Both the position numbers and the translations under genes were made by a program. From positions 32,997,885 to 33,061,884 of the forward strand of contig CM046842.1 of NCBI GenBank assembly GCA_025618425.1: 64,000 nucleotides of DNA, written 5' to 3'. Source of the DNA: Heliocidaris tuberculata. Lineage: Eukaryota; Echinodermata; Echinoidea; Camarodonta; Echinometridae. Numbering within the stretch: the stretch's first letter is position 1; every line of letters starts with the position of its first letter. The notes below the pieces were generated by a model. It had not been told where the DNA came from. It saw only the letters and a list, made by a program, of their open reading frames with translations, and made no database searches. Shown piece by piece: positions 43,451 through 55,300 of this stretch.

Positions 43451-43912
43451 TGGCTTTGTGGACATTCTTGCAGGTTCCACAATATTTCCAGTTATATCTT
43501 TGTTCAACGGTATTCTTTGTAAAAATACATGCAGGGATAATGGTCAAAGGCCTAATGCATGTACATGTATCTGATTGTCAGATTACTCTTGATAATAAAT
43601 AAACACAAACAACATACATGTCGGGTATTGCAGCACTAATAGTGTTTGACCAAATAACCTAGAAAATTATACATGTGTATTAGCACATTTACGAAGGCAT
43701 CTACCCACCGCTTTAACATTGCTTTTCGAAATGCAGACGCTACGAACACAAAAGAAATTTCAGTATAACAAAGTAAGTTGCTCGTAACAAAATATGGTAG
43801 CAAAAATATGGTCTAGCTCTACATGTACATGCATTCAATGTGAAAATTGCTTCAACTCTTTCAACGACATGGGCATGAAATCCCACTCAAAAACTGGAAT
43901 ACAGTACAATCT

Positions 43913-44075
43913 GGGCCCCGTTCCATAAACGTCTGCAATCCATGGCAAATTTGAAACGATTCTGATTGGTTAATGGTCAGCCTTTTGAACAATATGTGCA
44001 TGTAACACTGAACTTGATTGGCCATTGCCCTTTTAATAGCGGTTGATTGCAAACCTTTGTGTTACAGGGCCCTGT
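43913..44075. repeat. Short MITE, 'GGGCCCCGTTCCATAAA'
   Basis: Left GGGCCCCGTTCCATAAACGT, right GTGTTACAGGGCCC; inner GCAATCCATGGCAA and GGTTGATTGCAAACC are partly inverted. Related ends (GGGCCCCGTCTTATAAAG) occur at 45171 and 45755. Confidence 0.5.
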
Positions 44076-44373
44076 TTTGACTTGTTTTGACTTTTTTTTT
44101 TGTCTCTTCTTCCTGAAACACAAAAATTCTCTTTTACTTGACCAACTAATCATTTTAGCAATACACGTATATGTATATTGCAACATCCTTCACAAAGTTA
44201 TTGATCTACCACATAAACAGTTGTTGAATGTACATGTAAAGGCTTGCTCACATATGACACAGTTTTTAATGACTTTCTTGTGTACAGCTACTTTTCTTTT
44301 TCATGCCCCTTGCCACTGATTGACACATTTATAAAAAAGCCTGTTTCCTGCATCATATGAGAACGGGCCTTAA

Positions 44374-44954
44374 AGGGAAATCCTACCTTTATAGCAAGTT
44401 GCTTTGAAAGAAAGAGGAAAAATCAGAGAAGCAGATTGGTGAAAGTTTGAACGAAATCGGACAAGCGATAAGAAAGTAATGAATTTTTGAAAGTTGTAAT
44501 CACTATGCATATGGGAATTTCAAATTGGCCGAATAGGTAATGTCACTGTGATGTAGCTGTGGACAACTCCCCCATTCGCTCTAACACACAAAATGACTAA
44601 AATGTCACTTTTTTTCAAAATGCATTACTCAGTAGGATCTTTTCATTAATGAGGACCTGTAACAATATGCTATCTCCAATATATTTTGAGTACTGCCCCA
44701 AGGGAAAAAGCGCATCGAAGAAATCGGCAAATTAATATTTTTGTGTACGACTAATGGGAGAGTTGTCCACAAAAATGTCACAATTGACTCACCAAATTGC
44801 CAATTTGAGATTCGCATAGATGTAGTGATCTCATATTTCAAACATCCATAACTTTCTTAGTCCTTGTCCGATTTCTTTCAAACTTTCACCATCCTGTTTT
44901 TCTTATTTTTCTGCTTTCACACAAACCATCTCATTATCAAGGTTGGATTGCCCT
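44374..44954. repeat. TTAA MITE, 'AGGGAAATCCAACCTT' family, copy 3
   Basis: TTAA at 44370-44373 and 44955-44958; ends AGGGAAATCCTACCTT and AAGGTTGGATTGCCCT. Confidence 0.8.
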
Positions 44955-45025
44955 TTAAAACAGCATTCTTCATAACATTTACTCTGATCTTTGTCATGTG
45001 CATCATCACAATATCTAACCTGGGC

Positions 45026-45172
45026 CCTGTTTCATAAAACTCATTATCAATAACAAGTTACAATAGCAGTTATAAGCTTACTGAAATCCTTGAATCTGAT
45101 TGGCTGAGAGCAAATTTGTCATAGAAATGGGGCAGTTGTTACTGATAACAAGTTTTATGAAACAGGGCCCTG
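45026..45172. repeat. Short ~140 bp element copy
   Basis: GGGCCCTGTTTCATAAAACT at the left and TTTTATGAAACAGGGCCC at the right are inverse ends. Same family as 4444-4583. Confidence 0.65.
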
Positions 45173-45543
45173 GGCCCCGTCTTATAAAGATTTGCAATCG
45201 ATTGAAATAATTTGTTAATCGCAACTCTGTAGTTAAGAGATAGGAGATTGGATATTTGCAATTGGATGACCAGCGATTGATTCAGTCGCAACTCTTTTAT
45301 AATACTGAAGTCAACTTTGAGTAGCTTAAAATATATCAATACCATATTTCTTGCTTTGGTGGGATGTCACATGATCAAACAAAAAAATACTGAGCCAACC
45401 TCTCTTTCAAAAGAATGATCAATTGATCAATCAAATCTTTAGAACAAATAATCATTAGTAACAGAATTTGATGATGACTTTCACTGTGTTCCTGGAGCTA
45501 ATTCAAGGATTTTTTTAGAAGCTAACAAGGCAGACCAGATCAG

Positions 45544-45690
45544 TGTCCCATTTCATAAAACTTGTTATCAGTAACAACTGCCACATTTCTATGACAAATT
45601 TGCTCTCAGCCAATCAGATGCATGGATTTCAGTAGCTTATAACAAATGTCGTAACTTGTTATTGATAACAAGTTTTATGAAACGGGACCC
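45544..45690. repeat. Short ~140 bp element copy
   Basis: Ends GTCCCATTTCATAAAACTTG and TTTTATGAAACGGGACCC; an inverted neighbour of the copy at 45026, about 370 bp away. Confidence 0.65.
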
Positions 45691-45975
45691 TGCACTTTGG
45701 GTTGTGAGCTACAATACTAGTAAACTTGCATATGTATAAGTTTGTCACACCAAAGCCATTTCTTATAAAGAGTTGCAACTGATCCGGATTGATTGTAATC
45801 CCACAATCAAGCGCAAATTTACAAACTTTTATCTCTTTGGTACCATAGTACCGGTACAGAGTCACAAATCAATCGCAACAGTTTATAAGGACAGGCACTG
45901 ATATGCAAGCCCCCCCCCCCCCCCCCCCCACTTACCCCCATTTCAAAATGTTACATGCTTTACATATCACTTTAA

Positions 45976-46418
45976 AGTGATTTGGTAACTTTCTAGAGGA
46001 TTGATAAATAATAATAATAATAATAATATACCATACTTATATAGCGCATATCACAATATGTCCCTATGCGCTGAGCTGCCTGGCCCTACATGCTATCAGT
46101 GTATGTAATATGGTGTAAAAATGAAGCCAGGGAAAAAAAAACACTTCAAAATCATCATGTGCTTCACAAAAGTAAACATGCAAGTGACCGGAAATGCCAG
46201 ACACATTTTCCCTAATAGACTCAGTGTTAGACTAAAGCGTGTGGCTATACGCTTTCGTAAATGGGAGTATTCAGTCATATATATATCTTAATAATAGTAT
46301 TATTTGAAAACCTATCTATGCCTGGCTATTTATTTATCCTTCTGAACATCATTATACAAGACAGATATCAAAATTCAACAATTTCTTAAATCAAGCTCCA
46401 CAAAGTTACCAAATCCCT
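45976..46418. repeat. TTAA MITE, 'GATTTGGTAACTTTGT' family, copy 2
   Basis: TTAA at 45972-45975 and 46419-46422. Holds a nested (ATA)n plus CTTATATAGCGCATATCACA segment at about 46008-46072 that looks like an L2-type LINE or SINE 3' end. Confidence 0.75.
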
Positions 46419-47826
46419 TTAAGACATATGACCTAGTTACCTGTAACAAAAATACATAAATAGACTTTATACCTGATTAACACAACGCACCTTATTGATT
46501 TACATGTGAGGATCATTATAGCATGCCCGTTACTGAAATCCAGGAACTATTTCAAATGTTCCTTACTTGTATTTACAATTACACAGTGCACCTTTCACAT
46601 TCCAAAGTATAATATGTAGTTTCGTTAATACTTTCTTTTCATTTTTATGAGACAGTTTTATTAAGATGGAGTGAATTTTCAATGCACCCAAATAGCATCA
46701 ATTGTACAACATTGACTACATATTTCTCTTATAGCAGCACGTTCTCAAAATAATCCAGCATTATGTCTAATAATATTCATACAGCAAAATCATTTTCTTT
46801 AATCTCCTCAGAACAATTTGAACTTTGAATAACAAGGAGAATCAGAAAATTTAGACCAGAAGAGAACATAGAACATGGGATTGAGATATTTCTTTGGGAA
46901 ATATTTCGAGTCTATCATCAATGAAATGCTGAGCTTGTATGCTCTTGAAAACATTCAAGGAAAATCTTTAGTTTTAATATCAATGACAAAAACAAAATAT
47001 CAGCAATTTTTCCAAAATTTACAGTCAGTTAGAAACTACTAATGCATGTATATGAGGTCTGCTAAGGGACATGGAGAAGCATAGGGGAGAGAGAGAGACA
47101 CAGGTAACAATTCTTCACCAATTATAACAAGATTGGTTAAACGAGGAAGAAATCTTGTGAATAATGAAGCTGTTTTCAACAAAATGATTATAAATATAAC
47201 TTCTGGTAAGGTGGCTAAGCAAAATGTAGTGGCACAAAGGGTCGGGTCTGGAACACAAAATGTATATTATAACAGAGGGAGAAACCTATCATGAGGACAT
47301 GGAGCTGGTAAATACTCAACTACCTATATTAGGCTTAATTTTAACTACACCATCATCATTCAGATATGTCGCATAACAGCTTTTTACGCATAACAGCTTT
47401 TAAAGTAAAAAAATATTACTATCAATCGCACAATACGCGTTCTGGATGCTTTTCTTTTCATGCTATCAGACTGTTTGCGTTCAGGATGCGTCTTTCGGGC
47501 CACTACTTTTCGCCAAGCTACCTAAGTGTACAAAGTTCAGCACAATTATAAGAGCCCTACACTTGCACTGGCTGATTACTTCACGGGCGGGTTCAGCAAA
47601 TATTACAGTATTTCCCACAATGCTACAGGATGAATGCTTGAAGCTGATTGGCTATGTCATCTAGTGTACGTCATATGGGGTTGTGGATCGTAACGGGCCA
47701 TATTCTCAGGTATTTCTGTGTTGCCTTCTGTTTCTATCTTGCGCCTGCGAAATAAATACAAGACAAGTTTAAATTAGACCCAAATCTCTGGCTTCTGAAA
47801 CATTGAATTCCTGTGATGACATTAAC

Positions 47827-48112
47827 GAGCTTACGATTTCAGGACGGGAGCGTTTAAAAACCAGGAGTCGAGCGAAAAATCGATGTGCGCACGCGCGACT
47901 CGGAGTGTCTCTCCGTCCTGTTTGATTTCAGGACGGTTCTCAGGCGAAATAGCGTCCGGTCTAAAGTGGGGACGGGAAGCAGAACACTGCAGTCCGTCGG
48001 CGTCCACTTTTTCGTAACTTGATTGAAAAACAAGACGGGGAGAGTGCGAGGACCGTCACAGTCGGTTAACTCTCCCCTGTCCTGTTGCTCTCCCGTCCTG
48101 TTTCATAAGCTC
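47827..48112. repeat. CG-rich MITE, 'GAGCTTACGATTTCAGGACG'
   Basis: The left end GAGCTTACGATTTCAGGACG is mirrored by CGTCCTGTTTCATAAGCTC at the right. The interior is much richer in CG than its surroundings and repeats TTTCAGGACGG. Confidence 0.6.
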
Positions 48113-48517
48113 CCTATTGACTTCCTCTACCACCTGTCGAAATCAATACGTTTAAACCTCTACAGAAACCTTGGCTCAAAAACGATCAAAAACAAAGATG
48201 GATCTGCAAAAATACCAGTTATGAGAGTTTGTTGTAGTACTGTTTTTGATGAGGTTGCACTGTACGAGGGCTCAGTAACTAGGAAATAAAAATGAGGGCG
48301 ATCAGACTGGCGAATTAACCCCCCCCCCCCCCCCACACACAAACACACACATCTATGCCCCTAATAATCCTATATTGGTTCCATAGCATCATGTTTTATC
48401 ATAACTGGAACAAAGAGAGGAGCTATCAAACTAGAGGTCCATGCCCCCCCCCCCCCAACACCGCCTCCCTCACCCCATCCCAGCGCTTTGAGCCTCTATA
48501 TATATATATATTTCTGT

Positions 48518-48640
48518 CTATCAGTTCTTTAATTATGATGTTTTATTCAGGCTCGGAATCATTCCCACTTCTCTCAAAGAAGGAGCAAGCGCTATCATTA
48601 CTGGAAATAGAACTATCAAAATATGGATTTAGCACATCCC
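48518..48640 (-). pseudogene. Decayed duplicate of JMJD6 exon 7
   Basis: Plus-strand GGCTCGGAATCATTCCCACT and AAGCGCTATCATTACTGGAA correspond to GCCTCGGACTCATTTCCACT and AGGCGCTATCATCACTGGAG in exon 7 (49190-49260). The reading frame is broken and the acceptor-side third is missing. The copy lies about 500 bp downstream of JMJD6. Confidence 0.75.
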
Positions 48641-48701
48641 CCTCTCTTGACCCCCCCTCTCCCCTGCCCCCCCCCCCCATCCCCCGAACACCCACCAGGG
48701 C

Positions 48702-49142
48702 CGGTATTCAATTAAAAACGCGCATTAAGTAAGTAAATTACTAAGTATTTAACTCGGCTAAGTAAAATGGCTTAACTCGTATTCAGATCACTTTAAGGTA
48801 TTTTTCTTTAGTAACCCGACTTTGAGGCAAAATACTTACTGATATCCATTGTGACATCACATGTCCTGTCCAAAATCATGCGCAATAAATGCGTCACAGT
48901 AGATGCGCGCTTACATGGTTTGCTTGTGCGCAGCTTATACTACTGCGCGTATGTATGAAAGCCACATACCTGCCAATCAAGTAATTGGTTTAAGTCTGCT
49001 AGGGAGCTGTCTTAGACCTAGGGTAAAATACTTAGCCAAAAGATTCAACTGAATACCAAAATTGCTTAAGTATTTTATCTCAGCCGAAAACTAAGTAAAC
49101 TACTCATATTTCACTCTTAAGGATTGAATTGAATACGGGCCC
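48702..49142. repeat. MITE, 'GGGCCGGTATTCAATT', overlapping the JMJD6 stop
   Basis: The left end GGGCCGGTATTCAATTAAAA and right end TTGAATTGAATACGGGCCC are inverted. CCAG-like bases flank both sides. The right end holds the last eight codons and the TAA stop of JMJD6 as read here. Confidence 0.75.
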
Positions 49143-49341
49143 AGACCCATAAATACCTCTTAGTTCTTTTATCATGACGTTTTTCAGCCTCGGACTCATT
49201 TCCACTACTCTCACACGAAGAGCAGGCGCTATCATCACTGGAGCTGGAGCTGGAACTATCCGATGAACTGTCCGACTGAAGACCGCTGGGTTTAGACAAA
49301 TCCACATGGTTGGCCATAGCAGCTATCTCAGGCCATTCCCT
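49117..49341 (-). CDS. JMJD6: JMJD6 last coding exon
   Basis: Acceptor ATTTTTGCAG. Encodes [20 protein letters not shown], then the poly-Ser stretch and [10 protein letters not shown]. The final codons and TAA lie in the right end of a MITE. A GTATTT at 49163 could act as an alternative donor, so a different natural C-terminus is possible. Confidence 0.8.
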   Translation of the reverse strand, partial: REWPEIAAMANHVDLSKPSGLQSDSSSDSSSSSSSDDSACSSCESSGNESEAEKRHDKRTKRYLWVWARIQFNP

Positions 49342-52300
49342 CTGCAAAAATGATGATTGGTAGTCAAAAATAACTTGTTAGTTAAAACGGGGTTTTCGTC
49401 AGTGCATAACACTGTTGGTGCTTATACCAAGTCTGAGGGAACTTCATCAGAAGAGTATCAAAGGCAAACTCTCACCAACAAATGTACCAACAAGTCATAA
49501 CTATGTCATTGCACAGTATCCAACAAAAGTTCAATAATTCAATGAAAATATCTTAAAAAGTTGTAATTGAAACATAAGCCTTTATTATATCAATAAAAAA
49601 GTACACAAACATTATGTAATACAGGTGGAGGTATAAAACATTTATTCCAGAACAGAAGAGTAGCAGACTATGGATAGTTTTAAATTGGTGGAAACAAAAG
49701 TAATTACAGTAGCATTTGTGTGTATATTTTTGTCCATGGATTTGAGGGTGGACTGCAATGGTGAATTAAAAGATGTTACCCTCGTTCCAATAGCTTTGTC
49801 AAAACTATGTATTTCAGAACGGCAGTAATCCTTGGTTCTGCTCATAAAGCAGAAAATGTCTGTCTGAAGAAGTTTAACCCTTTCGAGACAATTGACCACA
49901 TTTTGTGGTTTGGCTCAATAACATTTGATTCAGAGCTCTAAAAAATATACCAGATGCATGAGTAGAAAGAGCAAAAATTTCTGCACATCCTATGTCCACT
50001 TTTGTTGCATGACCAAATTGCGTTTGATGCCAGGAATTTTAAAAACAAGAATAAGCTTTAAAATCCTTAAATTGGCAACACATTGAGAGGTTCAAAATCA
50101 TTGTTATTTGTCAAAATTGGCAACTTTTTCAACTTTCGATAATGGTTTTAAGAATGTATGTTGTTTTCAAAGGCATTACATTTTATTAGAACCATGTAGC
50201 ACTACGAGAAAAATATTATTGTTGCCAATTTGAAGAACAAAATGTGATCAATTTTGCCCTTAAATAATTCCTGTCCTGAAAGGGTTAAAGCAGAAAAGTT
50301 GGATAAATAAATAGTAAAAGAAAACTAAAAGAATAAAGAGAGAAATATAGATGGGAGAACAGAGAAAGATGAGCAGAGAAAACCATATCATACCTGAAGG
50401 GCTTTGATCCATTTCTTGGAGAGTTTAGGGCGCCCTCTAACAGTCTTATGCCAGACTACAGGGAAGTTTGTCCTGCTGCAGAAGTTCTGAGTGACAGCTA
50501 TGGTTGTATCAAGGTTAAGGACAACATGCCACCAACCTCCTGGGACAAAGACTGTTTCACCAGGGCCTTGGAGGATCTCAATCTAAACAAAGAGAAGAAC
50601 AATTTAGGAACAAGAGTTAGAGAAGTTCTGAATGGCAGCAATGTTTGTATCAAAGTTAAAGGGTACAAATCACGAAAAAATATTTTACTCTTTATGTTAG
50701 AGGTTCCATGTCATTCTACTATATTCCAAATATGGGCTTCGAAGATCATTTTTATCAAGAGATATTACAAGTTTAATTATACTCTCTATAAGCATAAAAG
50801 CGACTTGTGATTATATAGACTAAATGCACCCGTACGTGCTCGCCAAGATAAGGGCTCAACTCAGAGGTTCAGTTCCGCGCGAGCACCTTCATGTTATCCT
50901 TTATTTCCTTCATACTCCTAAACTGTTGACCTATAGAATTTCAGATAAAGTTCTTTGAGGTTAATTTTATACTTCCTAGCAGTATACAAATTCTTTTTTT
51001 CAGGTGGTTGGTACACTTTAAGGACAGCATGCAACCATCCTCCAAGGACAAACACCATTTCACCAGGGAATTGCAGGATCTCAATCTACACAGAGAAGAA
51101 ATAAAAGGAGTAAAAAGAGTAAGAGCAACTACACAAAAGCCCCCCCCCCCCCTCCCAGCATCTCTCCTTTTAAATTACCTTCATCACTAATTAATGGTTT
51201 CACAAGCACTTACGGTTACCTCATCCCCCCCCCCCCCCCCCCACCCAGGTAAGACACAAAAACAAAACACTTTTATTTGTATTTAATTTTATCTCCATCT
51301 ACTGATCATTTGATATATGCTCTGATCTACACTATAGCAAGGGTATCAACTGGACATAGTCGTGAGTTCTTTTTGAAGAAGTCCACTACGTATTGTACAA
51401 AATACCTTGGACATTGCACTATACAAAATAAAAGGGTGTTTTAACCCATAACAGTTCAGAGTTTTCTAAAGGTCTCAATGAATCAGCTATTTCTCCTCAA
51501 AGTGGTACCAATCATTTGTATTTTCCACTCTATCATAGTTTAACAATATAAAAATGTATATCATATGAACCAATGTGAATAAAAGTTAGATTTTTTTTTT
51601 AATTGCCAATTTGTACACAAAGATAGTGATTATAAATTTCACCCAGTGTTGCCAATTTAGAGACTTTAATGATTATCTTTTGTTATATCGCTCTTATTCA
51701 CGAACGGCACAATGCACTGCACCAGAAATAAACTAGAATTTTCCAGCAATTTTTGCACATTCTGCTCATGTATAATTTGTAATTCAGAGCATTCAGGATC
51801 AAAAGATGAAGATAAAACGTCACTGAAAAGAGACACTAAACTGCTATGGGAAAGGTGGGAATTCCATGCAGGGTCTTGGTATGAGGACAGAAATGAGAAT
51901 ATCTACTTGTCTCCCTCCAATATCCACTATTATACCCTCTCAAAACCCCTTTCATGAAAAACATACACACAGAGAGTTGCAAAAACCGACACTCGAACTG
52001 ATGTGATTTGTTTTGATTACTGTAGAACCAGAAATTTTCGAGTGCATGAAACTTTCGCGAATTTTGCGAGGGGTCGAGATTCACGAAAGTTCCATGCCGT
52101 AAAATGATAAAATCACAATTGAAACAACATAAAATTATTGCAATTCGCATTTATAAGCTTCTTGCGGCAAAAGTGGCTGTCATTAACAATTCGTGAAAGT
52201 TTTATGACGCAAAAGTTTCTGGTTTTAACAGTATATTGAAAGAGCATCTTACAGGTTTGAATTCCTGAGGCCACGAGGGGTCTTGGGTGCGTGGATAGAC

Positions 52301-55300
52301 ATGACTAAACCACATAATCGCCTCGTCTCTCTGCTTTCCTCCGTCGTTGATAGATGGTTTGACAAGCTCCTTAGGGGTCTGAGTCGGGAACATGCACCAC
52401 CTGTAATAAGTCAAAACAAAAACAAAACAATTTCATTCATCTGATCCTGCCCTCCATGCCGCCAAAACAAAATTTGTGAATATATGTAAAACACACAAGG
52501 CAGGATAGCTATGAATGATTAATAATTTCTATACCTCTACATTCATTCATTTACATCAGAGATGGTCTCTCGCATAAAAATGATATTATATATTCCTTTT
52601 TAGGTCTTTCCCTTCACTCTCTTTATGTTTTGTTTTTGTTGTATTTTCTAATCTCTTGTATGTCTATTATTGTACTTGGAAATGTAATTACCAGTATTTT
52701 AAATGTTACCTATTATTCCATGATGAGGGTAAATAAATGAACTTTGAATGTTGAACTTTGATCTGTTAATTGCAACAGTTTGGATATGTTAGAAATTTCT
52801 TGGGAAAACATATTTTCACAAGATACTCAATATTTTGTCAGGTTTCATACAAAGGGTATTATTCTTATCATTACTAACAAAATTTTTACTAAGAATTGAA
52901 GAGTAAACAGTTGAAGAAGAAAATTAATAAAGGCCATATCAATCGGAGATCATAAAATACATCCCGTTGCAGGTTAACTGACCTTTAACAAGCATCGGTT
53001 ACAGATGGATCTATGTGAATTCCCAAATCCGACCTAACACTGATGTACTCACTGATATATTGATATGGCCGTATGGTATGGTAATCGGTCATTCTCTCAT
53101 CATGATGATAGAAACAAAAAAATATCAACTGACCTTTATGACCTCAAAAAATAATACTGACTGACCTTTTATGACCTCTAACAAGAGCATTCCAAGCGCT
53201 TGTTCCTAACGGATCGATGTGGATCCCGGTACCAGAACGTCCAGGACCCATCACAAACCAACGATACGGGGGACGCTTTTCATCCCTGCAAACTGGAAGA
53301 GGTCGTCTTGAAAGAAGTGCGGTACCACGTAGTCCTCTAACAGCTTCTTACGCTTTGGGTGCTGGGAAACAGAATAGGAAAAGGGAAGGAATGATGAAAT
53401 TCCAATATCTAATCTTCGATCTGCATAATTACCTTGAGTCTGCAAAAAACTTTTTTAATAACTTAAAAATATTTTTTCCCCCACCGTTATTATTGTTTAC
53501 ACTTATTTACAGTTAACTAAATAAGTCAAATATGTTGGGACCACTAAAATAGTTTGACTTATGCAAAATTTGACTTTGCAAATAACACATGTTTTCCATA
53601 GTTTGATCAAAAAATTTATTTGACTTAGGGAAAGTTTTAATTATGCAACTTCGAGTTATGCAAGGTTAACTGTATCTATTTCTAACCTTTAAGTAAGAAG
53701 GCCTCTGACTGTACAAGTAATGCTCAAAATTTAGTTTTAGTTGAAATATCCATTTAAAAAAAAATCATTTGGGCTTTTGTTTCTTTTATTCTGCATGAAG
53801 ATCTACTGCATATAATTTCTTATCGACCTACAGATGAATATGTATGTATGTACATCTGCAAAGCTAGCAAGCTGCGATCAAAGATATAAAGCGAGCTTTC
53901 ATCTCTATTCTTTCTTGCATGTAACTTTTCATTGACTTACGTCTGCGAAGCTGCTATCAAAAATATACAGCGGGCTATCGTCTCTGTTGTTCTGCATGTA
54001 TTGCACATAATATTTCATCTTCATCTTAACGGAGTAGCCTTCGTCATCTTCTCCACACTTGAAACGCTGATTGCGGTATTTCTTGGCCAACCTCTGAAAA
54101 ATCAACAACAAAACTGTTGTAATTTCAATGACGACAATTGTGACGACTTCAATAACAAGGAAAATTGTTACAATGAATAACAACAAAGTTGTTATAATAT
54201 CAATACCCCCATTGCTTACTGTATCACTAGAGTTCTCATACAATGTAGGCACATAGCGTCATGTCTGTTACAGTTACAAAGAGTCCATTTTCTCTTTAAC
54301 TATTCAGTGATATACTGTGAAATGTGCTGTGTATGTCCCTGATAGTCAAATGCATCTGATTCAGTTACTAAAATATGTTTTAGGACTCTCAGTTTTGATT
54401 AAAACTGTCTTAAACAACCAGAAAACGGTCTGACTGTTATGCCCGTTACGCTGGAATTGCCCAAAATTGAAAAATGATCTTTAATACACATTTATCTCTA
54501 CATGTCTCTGTTAACCCTTTCATGACAGGAATTATTTAAGGACGATATTGGTCACACTCTATTCTTCAAATTGGCAACAATAATATTTTTCTTTTAAATA
54601 CTTCATGGTTTAAATAAATGTACATGCAATGTCTTTGAAAACAACATACATGTACAATGTACATGTACATGGCACGGAAAAATCTGTTGAAAAGTTTTGA
54701 AATTGCCATTTTTTATGAAAAACAATATGTGTTGCCAGTTTAAGGATTTTAAAGCTTATTCTCGTTTTTAAAATTCCTGGCATCAAATGCAATATGGTCA
54801 TGCAACAAAAATGGACACAGTGTGTGCAGAATACTTTCTACTCATGCATCTTATATATTTTTTAGGGCTCTGAATCATCAGAAGTTATTGAGCCAAACCA
54901 AATAATGTGGTCAATTGTCTTGAAAGGGTTAACACACATGACCCATTAATGGGCTGTTCTTGTAGAGTGCTACTCACCCTGACAGTCCATTTCTTCTGTG
55001 CCAGCCATGTATCTTGATCCTTCAGTATCACACAGGGTCGTCCAGGCTTCTCAAAGTGCTCGATGAACTCTTCAGTGGTCACCGAGTTCACATCGATACG
55101 ATGGCAGTTGTCTTTGGCTCGCACGGCTTCGATGTGAGGATGAAAACTGCTGGAGAATTGGAACCGCTCCCAGTCCCCAAGATCTCGCAGTTCTGGGTTT
55201 CAAGAAAATAAAACACATTTTAAATAATTGCTTTTAGTTACTTTACTTTACAATGCTAGTAGGACGGCACCTGTTCAATAATGTTCGATTCAATAATCAG

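Larger units (their letters stand above)
37019..48517. other. Gene-free stretch between convergent INTS12 and JMJD6
   Basis: No coding exon was recognised. It contains the INTS12 3' UTR (length unknown) and a dense, nested series of MITEs, each listed. Sub-stretches without a named element: 39110-39500 (pyrimidine-rich), 42730-43190 (pieces of a GGGCAATAT element), 46430-47820. Confidence 0.55.

Noticed and set aside
47366..47664. Short plus-strand frames resembling one at 17-235
   Set aside because: Both contain a TTTGCGTTCAGGATGCGTCTTT-like block and are probably copies of one repeat, not genes.
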